Assembly (NCBI GenBank): GCA_016297915.1
Contig: JAEDFU010000002.1
Span: 35,965 to 99,964 of the forward strand
Origin: Clostridia bacterium
GTDB taxonomy: Bacteria; Bacillota; Clostridia; Christensenellales; UBA1242
Reading direction: 5' to 3'
Length of the DNA: 64,000 bases
Shown here piece by piece: positions 27,643 through 35,362 of the stretch. The position numbers were made by a program, and so were the translations under genes. Numbering within the stretch: position 1 is the first letter of the stretch; every line of letters begins with the position of its first letter. The notes below the pieces were generated by a model. It did no database searches. It saw only the letters and a list, made by a program, of their open reading frames with translations, and had not been told where the DNA came from.

Positions 27643-28548
27643 CTAAGGCATGCGTTTGAGGATTTTGAAATATAAATCCTTGTACTTTTTGCCGTCCATG
27701 TATGTTACAACTGTGCTGTTTGGCGCTTGTGTTATGTCAAAGTTAAGTACTGCTGTTTTTTCCTTTTTGAGGAAGTTTACATATGTGTACATTTGCTCGG
27801 TCTCAAAAATTTGAGGTTTGACAAGATACGCAACTGCACAAGCATCGTGAGATGCAATTCCAACAGTTACATGTGTATCTTTGTAACTCTTGTATATTTC
27901 GTGTAACATATGACCAGACTTGCCACATCTATCGGTTTTTGCAATCTCCTCTCTATTAAGATATGCGTAGTGACCATGGTCGCTAGGGCAAACAACTATT
28001 TTGACGCCAGATTTCCAGACAAGGTCAGCAGCCTCTGGATCTTGGAAAATATTAAAGCCAATATATCTGCTGTTTTGATTATCAAGAAGTAGTCCGCCAC
28101 TAAACAATATGTAGTCGATTTTGTCTTTGATATCTGGATGAAGTTTGATAAGTGTTGCAATATTTGTAAGTGGTGCTAGGGCTACAATAATAACTTTTTT
28201 GTCAGACTCCTTGAGTACTTGATACATTTTGGTTACAGCGTCCTCACGGCAAGGTTTAAGTTCGCACTTAGGAAATTTCCAATCGCCAAGTCCTGATTTG
28301 CCGTGTGCCTGAATAGAATTATCTTTCTCTCTAGCTATAGGTTTTTCAGCACCAACAGCAACAGGAATGTCTCTAACATTTATTGCTTGCAAAAAGTTCA
28401 GTGTATTTTTGGTGATTTTGTCAATGGTGACATTTCCGCAAACTGTGGTGATAAGTTTAATATTTAGATTTTTGGAATATGTAGCAATGGCAAGAGCAAT
28501 TGCATCATCAATACCTGGGTCAACATCAATTATTATATCTTTTTTCAT
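27643..28548 (-). CDS. Inosine-uridine nucleoside hydrolase family protein
   Basis: These enzymes cut nucleosides to base and ribose in salvage. The Ca2+-binding motif DVDPGIDDAIAL is at residues 8-19 and the C-terminal HDACAVAYLVKPQIF matches the family active-site segment. Length 301 is normal, with no signal peptide, so it is cytosolic. Preferred nucleoside cannot be read. It is divergent from the ComEC-like gene. Confidence 0.93.
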   Translation of the reverse strand: MKKDIIIDVDPGIDDAIALAIATYSKNLNIKLITTVCGNVTIDKITKNTLNFLQAINVRDIPVAVGAEKPIAREKDNSIQAHGKSGLGDWKFPKCELKPCREDAVTKMYQVLKESDKKVIIVALAPLTNIATLIKLHPDIKDKIDYILFSGGLLLDNQNSRYIGFNIFQDPEAADLVWKSGVKIVVCPSDHGHYAYLNREEIAKTDRCGKSGHMLHEIYKSYKDTHVTVGIASHDACAVAYLVKPQIFETEQMYTYVNFLKKEKTAVLNFDITQAPNSTVVTYMDGKKYKDLYFKILKRMP

Positions 28549-28629
28549 AAGTATATCCTTTTTTAGTTAATGATATATATATTCTATTATAATTTCAAAA
28601 AATTTCAAACTATTTTGTACACACATTAT

Positions 28630-28659
28630 TTGACAATTAATTTCAAGTTATACTAAAAT
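28630..28659 (+). promoter_or_regulatory. Promoter of the ComEC-like/ROK operon
   Basis: TTGACA at 28630-28635, 18 bases, TAAAAT at 28654-28659, 23 bases before the start. Confidence 0.65.
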
Positions 28660-28682
28660 GATTGTAAATAAAGAGGTGAAAA

Positions 28683-29858
28683 ATGCCAAAGAAACTAACC
28701 AAAAAACAAAAAAGGCAAGTGCGTAATTTTGTGAGCAGAAATATTATTCTGGTCAGCGTTTTGTTAATTATAATAGTTTCATTTGCGGTATTTGCTTATT
28801 ACAAGGGTTGGTTAGACAAAATTTTCAAAAAAGAAGAGTCTCCAATTCTTTCGACTGCGGGTGGATATGTAACAACTGTGGACAATCTCAAAGATATTAA
28901 GGTTAACTTTTTGGATGTGGGTCAGGGCGACTCGATGATAATAGAGCTTCCTGACGGCAAGCATATGATTATAGATAGTGGCAAGTATTCTAAGGCAAAA
29001 AATGCAATCAAGGAATTTGCCGATAGCAAAAATATAACTACATTTGATTATTTGCTATTAACACATGCTGACCTTGACCATGTTGGCAACATGGCATGGG
29101 TGATTGACACTTATGATATTAATTACATATTTAGACCAAATAATTATAGCGGTCACACTAAGAGTGCTGGACTTCCTAGTGACTTTAATTCCAAGACAGA
29201 GGGTGGATATGTAGTAACGACCGAAACTTATGCCAAATTTATGGTGTCGGCGTACAATGAAAAATGCACTGTCGAGATTGTAAACAAGGATAGCGACTTT
29301 ACAAATAAAGTAGTTTTCGGTGGGGTTGAATACGAATACACTTTTGACTTTTTGACGCCTATTGCAAGCAAGTCTCAAGTCAAATACTCCGACCCCAATA
29401 ACTATTCTCCTATCGTTATGCTCAAGTATAGGGGAAATTCAATAATGTTTACAGGTGATGCCGAAGAGGAAATGCTTGAGGAATATGTTTTGGAATATTC
29501 TGACCAAAATAATGTTGATGTGCTCAAAGTGGGTCACCACGGAAGTTACAATGCGACAACTCAGGAATTTGTTGATGCAATTGACCCAGAGTATGCTGTA
29601 ATCCAATGCGGTCTTGGCAATGAATATGGACATCCTCATGCACAGGCATTGCAGAGGCTCAAGACTCATGACGAAAATATGCTAGTGTACCGAAACGACA
29701 CCAATGGACTTATTACTCTAAGTCTTGGCGGTGGTGTTAGTTTTGATTTGCAAAATACCGATTGCACATACAACTTTACAGCTGGTGCAAATATGCCAAC
29801 AACACTAAGCCTTAACTACTTTGAATATTTGCAAAATAGACAAATACTTGTAGCATAA
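28683..29858 (+). CDS. Membrane-anchored ComEC/Rec2-like metallo-beta-lactamase-fold hydrolase
   Basis: A Lys/Arg-rich start is followed by one membrane helix (~18-40) and then an extracellular MBL domain. VNFLDVGQGDSMIIEL, the metal motif THADLDHVG, GDAEEEM and the end motif VGHHGS match the MBL domain found in ComEC (DNA uptake) and stand-alone ComEC-like proteins. No ComEC channel part is present. It may degrade extracellular nucleic acid or a phosphodiester; substrate unproven. GAGGTG sets the start. Confidence 0.85.
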   Translation: MPKKLTKKQKRQVRNFVSRNIILVSVLLIIIVSFAVFAYYKGWLDKIFKKEESPILSTAGGYVTTVDNLKDIKVNFLDVGQGDSMIIELPDGKHMIIDSGKYSKAKNAIKEFADSKNITTFDYLLLTHADLDHVGNMAWVIDTYDINYIFRPNNYSGHTKSAGLPSDFNSKTEGGYVVTTETYAKFMVSAYNEKCTVEIVNKDSDFTNKVVFGGVEYEYTFDFLTPIASKSQVKYSDPNNYSPIVMLKYRGNSIMFTGDAEEEMLEEYVLEYSDQNNVDVLKVGHHGSYNATTQEFVDAIDPEYAVIQCGLGNEYGHPHAQALQRLKTHDENMLVYRNDTNGLITLSLGGGVSFDLQNTDCTYNFTAGANMPTTLSLNYFEYLQNRQILVA

Positions 29859-29873
29859 ATTTGGGAGGAAATT

Positions 29874-30779
29874 ATGTATCTAATTGGAGTAGATATTGGC
29901 GGAACTAATCTTAAGATAGGATTAGTTGAGGACGCAAAAATTATTGATAAACTGGTTGTTCCGACCGACAAGGAAGATGTTTGCAATCAGATGATAGCAA
30001 CAATATACCAATTGCTCGAAAATAATAATCTTGCCAAAGAGGATTTGGCTTGCATTGGTATTGCTTGTCCGGGGATTATCAAAGACGGAACAATTAGAGA
30101 GAGTGCAAATCTCAAACTCACTGGTTGCAATATGCAAGGAATAATAGCCGATGAATTTGGCGTCAAGGTGTATGTCAAAAACGATGCCGACATGGCAACT
30201 CTTGCCGAGCATGAACTTGGCGGAGGCAAGGGATTTGAAAATATGGTCATGATAACCATAGGCACAGGAATTGGTGGCGGAATTATTATTGACAACAAAT
30301 TATACGAGGGCAACGGTGGTGCTGGAGAACTTGGTCATATTTTATTCAAAAAAGACGGCATCAAATGCAATTGTGGCAGGCTTGGCTGTGTCGAAAAATA
30401 TATCTCTGCAATAGCACTATCTAATAGAGCCAAAGAAATGATGCGAGAAATGCCAACCAAAATTCCAAGTGCGGATATTATCAATGCAAGCGTACTGCAA
30501 GAGTATTATCTCAAAGGCGATAAGTGTGCAATTACTATCCTTGACGAGTATATATCTGACCTTGCTGATTATGTACTAAATCTATGCAATATCTTCCGAC
30601 CAGAGGCTATTTTGATAGGCGGAGGAATCACTTATGCGCCTATGATTATCGAAAAAGTTGGTTCTTTATGCAAAAAACACAACTTTGGATACCCAAATTC
30701 AGTTCCAGTTTTGATAACTTCAGCCAAATTAGGCAACGATGCTGGCATTTTGGGGGTAGTTTCTGTCAACAAAAATTAA
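29874..30779 (+). CDS. ROK-family sugar kinase (glucokinase-like)
   Basis: It phosphorylates glucose or a related hexose with ATP in the cytosol. GVDIGGTNLKIG is the ATP-binding start, TIGTGIGGG the second phosphate loop, and ELGHILF with KCNCGRLGCVEKY forms the ROK zinc-binding motif. Length 301 is typical. GGGAGGA sets the start 15 bases after the ComEC-like gene. Confidence 0.93.
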   Translation: MYLIGVDIGGTNLKIGLVEDAKIIDKLVVPTDKEDVCNQMIATIYQLLENNNLAKEDLACIGIACPGIIKDGTIRESANLKLTGCNMQGIIADEFGVKVYVKNDADMATLAEHELGGGKGFENMVMITIGTGIGGGIIIDNKLYEGNGGAGELGHILFKKDGIKCNCGRLGCVEKYISAIALSNRAKEMMREMPTKIPSADIINASVLQEYYLKGDKCAITILDEYISDLADYVLNLCNIFRPEAILIGGGITYAPMIIEKVGSLCKKHNFGYPNSVPVLITSAKLGNDAGILGVVSVNKN

Positions 30780-30815
30780 GATATTTTGAGGGTTCAAAAT
30801 TTAAAATTGTGGAGT

Positions 30816-30848
30816 GTAGCCAATTTTCAAAGCTGGCTACTTTTTTTT
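30816..30848 (+). terminator. Terminator after the ROK kinase gene
   Basis: GTAGCCA...TGGCTAC stem followed by eight T. Confidence 0.85.
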
Positions 30849-30915
30849 GACAAAATATTTATAAATATTACAAATTTTGCAAGAAAATTTATTTTATTTT
30901 TCTAATAAAATTTAG

Positions 30916-30971
30916 TTGACGAAACACAATATATGGTGTTATGCTAAAGTCAGAAACACAATATATATGTT
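30916..30971 (+). promoter_or_regulatory. nrdD promoter with two NrdR boxes
   Basis: Box 1 ACACAATATATGGTGT (30924-30939) and box 2 ACACAATATATATGTT (30956-30971) match the NrdR consensus acaCwAtATaTwGtgt at about 15/16 and 13/16 positions. They are 16 bases apart, so the boxes repeat every 32 bp, about three helical turns, as is usual for NrdR. TTGACG (30916-30921), 18 bases, TATGCT (30940-30945) form a promoter with box 1 between the elements and box 2 just downstream. NrdR should repress it when (d)ATP is high. Confidence 0.85.
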
Positions 30972-31023
30972 CTGACGACGATTTGTGTAACTAACTAATA
31001 ATTTATTTTTTAAGGAGAAAACA

Positions 31024-33387
31024 ATGATTACCAAAGTAAGGAAAAGAGATGGACGATTAGTTGATTATGATATCGGTAAGGTAGAAAATGCTATTGCCAA
31101 AGCAATGATTTCGCTAGGTGACGGAGAAATCAAAGATTGCAAAAAAATGGCAAAGATAACCGAACTTAATCTTATGGAGCAATTTGAGGACAAAATCCCA
31201 AGCGTTGAGGATATACAAGATATTGTAGAAAAAGTTCTTATGACTAATGGCTACGAAAATGTTGCCAAAGCATATATTTTGTATCGTAGAGATCACGAAA
31301 AAGTAAGAAATATCCAAAACACAATGATGGACTACAAGCAAACAGTTGACAAATATCTAAACCTTGCCGATTGGAGAGTTAAGGAAAATTCAACTGTTAC
31401 ATATTCGGTAGGAGGACTAATACTTAGCAACTCAGGTGCAATTACTGCTAACTATTGGCTAAGCGAAGTTTATGACAAAGAGATTGAGCAAGCTCACAAA
31501 AATGCGGATATTCATATCCACGATTTAAGCATGCTTACAGGTTATTGCGCTGGTTGGAGTCTTAAGCAACTAATAATGGAAGGTCTAGGCGGTGTCCCTG
31601 GCAAAATTACATCCAAACCTGCTAGCCACTTGTCTACACTTTGCAACCAAATGGTTAACTTTTTGGGCATAATGCAAAATGAATGGGCTGGCGCTCAAGC
31701 GTTCTCTTCGTTTGATACTTATCTTGCTCCTTTTGTTAAGATAGATAATCTTAGTTACAAGGAAGTTAAACAATGTATCCAAAGCTTTATTTATGGTGTA
31801 AACACTCCATCAAGATGGGGAACTCAAGCTCCATTTACAAATATTACGCTTGACTGGGTTGTGCCAAATGACTTGGCAGAACTCAATGCTATTGTTGGTG
31901 GCGTTGAGCAAAACTTTAAGTACAAAGATTGCGCCAAAGAAATGGCAATGGTCAACAAGGCATTTATCGAAATTATGATTGAGGGTGATGCCAATGGCAG
32001 AGGATTCCAGTATCCAATTCCTACTTACTCTATCACTAGTAACTTTGACTGGTCTGAGACCGAGAATAACAAATTGTTATTTGAAATGACAACTAAGTAT
32101 GGAACACCATATTTTTCAAATTACATCAACTCAGATATGGAGCCTAGTGATGTAAGAAGTATGTGTTGTAGACTTAGACTAGACTTAAGAGAACTACGCA
32201 AAAAATCTGGTGGTTACTTTGGCTCTGGTGAGAGCACAGGAAGTGTAGGTGTTGTTACAATCAACATGCCAAGAATTGCATATCTATCCAAGACAGAGGA
32301 TGAGTTCTTTGAGAGACTTGACCACATGATGGATATATCAGCTAGATCACTTAAGACCAAGAGAGAGATTATCACCAAACTTCTTGAGTACGGTCTATAT
32401 CCTTACACCAAGAGATACTTGGGTACATTCAATAATCACTTCTCAACAATTGGACTAGTTGGAATGAACGAGGCTTGTCTAAATGCAATTTGGATTGGTG
32501 AGGATTTAACTCATACCAATGCTCAAGAGTTCACCAAAAAAGTTCTTAATCACATGAGAGATAGACTAAGCGACTATCAAGAAAAATATGGTGACCTATA
32601 TAACTTGGAAGCAACTCCAGCAGAGAGTACATCATATAGACTTGCCAAACACGATAGAGAGAGATATCCAGATATCATCACAGCAAGCAAGAATAACAAT
32701 GTCCCATATTACACAAATAGTTCGCACTTGCCAGTAGACTTTACATCAGATATCTTTGAGGCGCTAGATATCCAAGACGAACTTCAAACATTGTATACAT
32801 CAGGAACAGTATTCCATGCATTCCTAGGCGAAAAATTGGAGGACTGGAAAGTTACAATGAACTTGGTCAAAAAGATTGCCGAAAACTACAAACTCCCATA
32901 CTATACAATTAGTCCAACATACTCTGTTTGTAGAACCCATGGCTATATTGCAGGCGAGCACTTTGAGTGCCCAGAATGTGGAGCTCCTGCCGAAGTTTAT
33001 TCTAGAATTACAGGTTATTATAGACCAGTACAAAACTGGAATGATGGCAAATCGGAAGAATTTAAGGAAAGAAAAACTTACGATATTGCAAATAGCAAAC
33101 TAACCAAAAAACATGAATGTGAATGCGTCGAACAAACTGAGCAAGCTCCTGTTCTAGAAGATATTACGCTCTTTGCAACCAAGACTTGTCCAAACTGCAA
33201 AATGGCCAAGATGCTTCTCGACAAAGCAAAAATCAAGTACAATGTAGTTGATGCAGAGGATATGGCTGACTTTACAAAAAGTTGTGGAGTAACCAAAGCT
33301 CCAACTCTACTTGTTCCAACCAAAGACGGAGTTCAAGTTTACGACAACGCAAGCGAAATAAGACGCTATATTGAGGAAAGAAAATAA
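31024..33387 (+). CDS. nrdD: Class III anaerobic ribonucleotide reductase fused to a C-terminal glutaredoxin domain
   Basis: NrdD reduces ribonucleoside triphosphates to deoxy forms without oxygen. An ATP-cone regulatory domain lies at ~1-95, then the ten-stranded barrel. A zinc site (SVCRTHG, CPECG) and the glycyl radical segment RITGYYRPVQNWNDGK follow, with radical Gly675. Residues ~712-787 form an extra glutaredoxin-like domain with CPNC at 722-725. That domain probably supplies electrons, so this member likely uses a thiol reductant rather than formate (inference). TAAGGAGAA sets the start. A thioredoxin reductase-like gene follows by one base. Confidence 0.95.
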   Translation: MITKVRKRDGRLVDYDIGKVENAIAKAMISLGDGEIKDCKKMAKITELNLMEQFEDKIPSVEDIQDIVEKVLMTNGYENVAKAYILYRRDHEKVRNIQNTMMDYKQTVDKYLNLADWRVKENSTVTYSVGGLILSNSGAITANYWLSEVYDKEIEQAHKNADIHIHDLSMLTGYCAGWSLKQLIMEGLGGVPGKITSKPASHLSTLCNQMVNFLGIMQNEWAGAQAFSSFDTYLAPFVKIDNLSYKEVKQCIQSFIYGVNTPSRWGTQAPFTNITLDWVVPNDLAELNAIVGGVEQNFKYKDCAKEMAMVNKAFIEIMIEGDANGRGFQYPIPTYSITSNFDWSETENNKLLFEMTTKYGTPYFSNYINSDMEPSDVRSMCCRLRLDLRELRKKSGGYFGSGESTGSVGVVTINMPRIAYLSKTEDEFFERLDHMMDISARSLKTKREIITKLLEYGLYPYTKRYLGTFNNHFSTIGLVGMNEACLNAIWIGEDLTHTNAQEFTKKVLNHMRDRLSDYQEKYGDLYNLEATPAESTSYRLAKHDRERYPDIITASKNNNVPYYTNSSHLPVDFTSDIFEALDIQDELQTLYTSGTVFHAFLGEKLEDWKVTMNLVKKIAENYKLPYYTISPTYSVCRTHGYIAGEHFECPECGAPAEVYSRITGYYRPVQNWNDGKSEEFKERKTYDIANSKLTKKHECECVEQTEQAPVLEDITLFATKTCPNCKMAKMLLDKAKIKYNVVDAEDMADFTKSCGVTKAPTLLVPTKDGVQVYDNASEIRRYIEERK

Positions 33388-33388
33388 T

Positions 33389-34297
33389 ATGTACGATATT
33401 ATTGTAATAGGTGGCGGAATGGCAGGCATGACAGCCTGTCTTTACGCTTTGAGAAACGGCAAAAAAACTCTTCTTATTGAAGGGTCGAGCATTGGTGGAC
33501 AGATTGCACAGTCTCCTAAGGTTGAAAACTATCCAACCAAAAAACAAGTATCTGGCGAGGGGCTTTCGCAAGAACTCTTTGACCAAATAAGTGACCTTGG
33601 GGTTGAGTTTGAATTTGATAATATTGATAGTATCCAAAAGATAGATAATATTTTTCGTTTAACTGGTGAATTTGGAGTATACGAGGGATACTCTGTCATA
33701 ATTGCCAATGGAGTCAAACACCGCAAGCTAAACTTGCCCAATGAGGATAAATTGGTCGGACATGGAATATACTACTGTGCACTTTGTGACGGACCATTCT
33801 TCAAGGGGCGAGAGGTTACTCTGATTGGTGATGGCAATACTGCGTTGCAGTACGCATTACTGCTTTCGGATATAGCATCCAAGGTTAATTTGGTTATTAT
33901 GTTTGACAAATTCTTTGGAGACCAAGCACTTGTTGATTTGGTTGAAAATAAGTCCAATATACAAATTATCCGAAATTCCAAGACTGTTGAACTAAAAGGC
34001 GACCAAGAACTTGAGTCAATTGTTTTTGAAAGGTCGGATAAGACAAGATTTGAGATAAGTGGCACACCGCTATTTGTTGCAATTGGTCAAATCCCTGACA
34101 ACAAACGCTTTGAAAACTTGGCAGGTCTTGATAAATTTGGATACTTTGATTCTGACGAGAGCACCAAGACCAAGACCGCTGGACTATTTGTAGCTGGTGA
34201 CACCAGAAAAAAAGATGTAAGGCAAGTTACAACCGCTATGTGCGACGGAGCAATAGCTGCAACTCAAGCATGTAATTATTTGTTCTCGGTTAAATGA
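33389..34297 (+). CDS. Thioredoxin reductase-like flavoprotein
   Basis: FAD/NAD(P)H disulfide reductase of 302 residues. The FAD motif is VIGGGMAGMTA, GGQIAQSP follows, and the redox-active pair is CALC at 130-133 followed by DGPFF; the second nucleotide loop is IGDGNTALQ and the C-terminal FAD motif is GLFVAGDTRKK. CALC instead of CATC and this position suggest it may reduce the glutaredoxin domain fused to NrdD. The preferred start is ATG 33389, right after the nrdD stop; an in-frame TTG at 33371 overlaps nrdD. Confidence 0.92.
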   Translation: MYDIIVIGGGMAGMTACLYALRNGKKTLLIEGSSIGGQIAQSPKVENYPTKKQVSGEGLSQELFDQISDLGVEFEFDNIDSIQKIDNIFRLTGEFGVYEGYSVIIANGVKHRKLNLPNEDKLVGHGIYYCALCDGPFFKGREVTLIGDGNTALQYALLLSDIASKVNLVIMFDKFFGDQALVDLVENKSNIQIIRNSKTVELKGDQELESIVFERSDKTRFEISGTPLFVAIGQIPDNKRFENLAGLDKFGYFDSDESTKTKTAGLFVAGDTRKKDVRQVTTAMCDGAIAATQACNYLFSVK

Positions 34298-34333
34298 TTT
34301 ATTAATCATGGGGAAAATTAAAATAGTTTATTT

Positions 34334-34348
34334 GAACAAATTTTGTTC
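34334..34348. repeat. Short palindrome after the TrxR-like gene
   Basis: GAACAAATTTTGTTC is a perfect 15-base palindrome in the gap. It could be a binding site; function unknown. Confidence 0.3.
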
Positions 34349-34380
34349 TATCAAAAACACTCAAATTTTATATAAAAAAT

Positions 34381-34448
34381 AAAAAAACAGAAAGGTGAAT
34401 TTTGAGTGACCCCTATGGGGTTTACTTCATTTTCCTTTCTGTTTTTTT
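34381..34448. terminator. Bidirectional terminator between the TrxR-like gene and nrdG
   Basis: AAAAAAACAGAAAGG pairs with CCTTTCTGTTTTTTT, and an inner ACCCC-TAT-GGGGT hairpin sits at its centre, giving a long two-tier stem with T-runs on both strands. Confidence 0.85.
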
Positions 34449-34452
34449 TGTT

Positions 34453-35136
34453 TTAGTATCCTCTAAGTTTGGTGGAGGGGATAAATTTTTGCAAATATTC
34501 AAGATACTCAGTGGCTGTTTTTTTGTCTATTGCAGTAAGTCCGCTTGAGATACAATTGCCTGAGTCCACAAACTTTTGCAAATAGTACTTTTTTGCACCA
34601 GCTATGAGTTTTGCAATTTTTTGGATATCTTCAAAGGTGTGTAAACTTTTGACCAAAGTGGTTCTAAACTCATAGTCTACTCCACAGTTTATAATATATT
34701 CAATAGTTGTTTTGATTTTGCCAAAGTCATAATCTTTGCCAATTGTCTTATTGTAATTATCTTCGGAATTTTTGATATCCATAGCGATATAGTCTACAAG
34801 TTTGTTTTCGACCAAATATTTGACCATCTCGGGATTTGTGCCGTTAGTGTCCAGTTTGACTAAGTAGCCAATGGATTTGAGTTTGGAAATAAACTTAGGC
34901 AAATCTGGACACAATGTAGGCTCGCCACCCGAGACACAAACTCCGTCAAGCAGTCCAAATCGTTTGGATAGATACTCCAAAACCTCGGACTCGGAAATCT
35001 GAGGTTCACTGCCATTTACTAGCCCAGCGTTATGGCAAAATGGACATGCAAAATTGCAACCACTTACAAAAATGGTTGCCGAGATATGACCGTCAAAGTC
35101 CACTAGAGATAATTTTTGAAATCCAGATATTATCAT
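34453..35136 (-). CDS. nrdG: Anaerobic ribonucleotide reductase activating protein (radical SAM)
   Basis: It cuts S-adenosylmethionine with a 4Fe-4S cluster to make the glycyl radical on NrdD. The cluster motif is CNFACPFC with C27, C31 and C34. The N-terminus FQKLSLVDFDGHISATIFVSG and SGGEPTL are typical. Length 227 suits the longer NrdG-like type. It is convergent with the nrdD operon, so it is controlled separately. No ribosome binding site is visible, and the -10 box ends about 6 bases before the start, which would give a leaderless mRNA. Confidence 0.9.
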   Translation of the reverse strand: MIISGFQKLSLVDFDGHISATIFVSGCNFACPFCHNAGLVNGSEPQISESEVLEYLSKRFGLLDGVCVSGGEPTLCPDLPKFISKLKSIGYLVKLDTNGTNPEMVKYLVENKLVDYIAMDIKNSEDNYNKTIGKDYDFGKIKTTIEYIINCGVDYEFRTTLVKSLHTFEDIQKIAKLIAGAKKYYLQKFVDSGNCISSGLTAIDKKTATEYLEYLQKFIPSTKLRGY

Positions 35137-35142
35137 ATTTTT

Positions 35143-35171
35143 ATTGTAGCAAATTATATAAAATTTGTCAT
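35143..35171 (-). promoter_or_regulatory. Putative leaderless-type promoter of nrdG
   Basis: On the minus strand ATGACA (35166-35171), 17 bases, TACAAT (35143-35148), only 6 bases before the ATG. Transcription would start at or next to the start codon. Confidence 0.5.
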
Positions 35172-35192
35172 ATAAAAATACGGTGTAGTGTT

Positions 35193-35214
35193 AAAAATGA
35201 TAATAATCATTTTT
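35193..35214. promoter_or_regulatory. AT-rich operator-like palindrome
   Basis: AAAAATGAT-AATA-ATCATTTTT, nine-base perfect arms, lies between the divergent nrdG and Ca2+-ATPase genes. It resembles Fur/PerR-type metal-regulator boxes in composition; no regulator is assigned. Confidence 0.4.
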
Positions 35215-35362
35215 GATGAGGACTTGCAAATGTAATAGTTATTATGTCAATGTTTAGATTTGAACTTATCAAATGTGCATATAAACATATCTAAAATTAT
35301 TTCACAAATCCAAAGTTATTTGTTAAAATAAAAAATGAATTAAAATATAATATGGAGTTCTT

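Noticed and set aside
30584..30850. Frame of 88 codons at the end of the ROK kinase gene
   Set aside because: It overlaps the kinase in another frame and runs into its terminator; no start site support.
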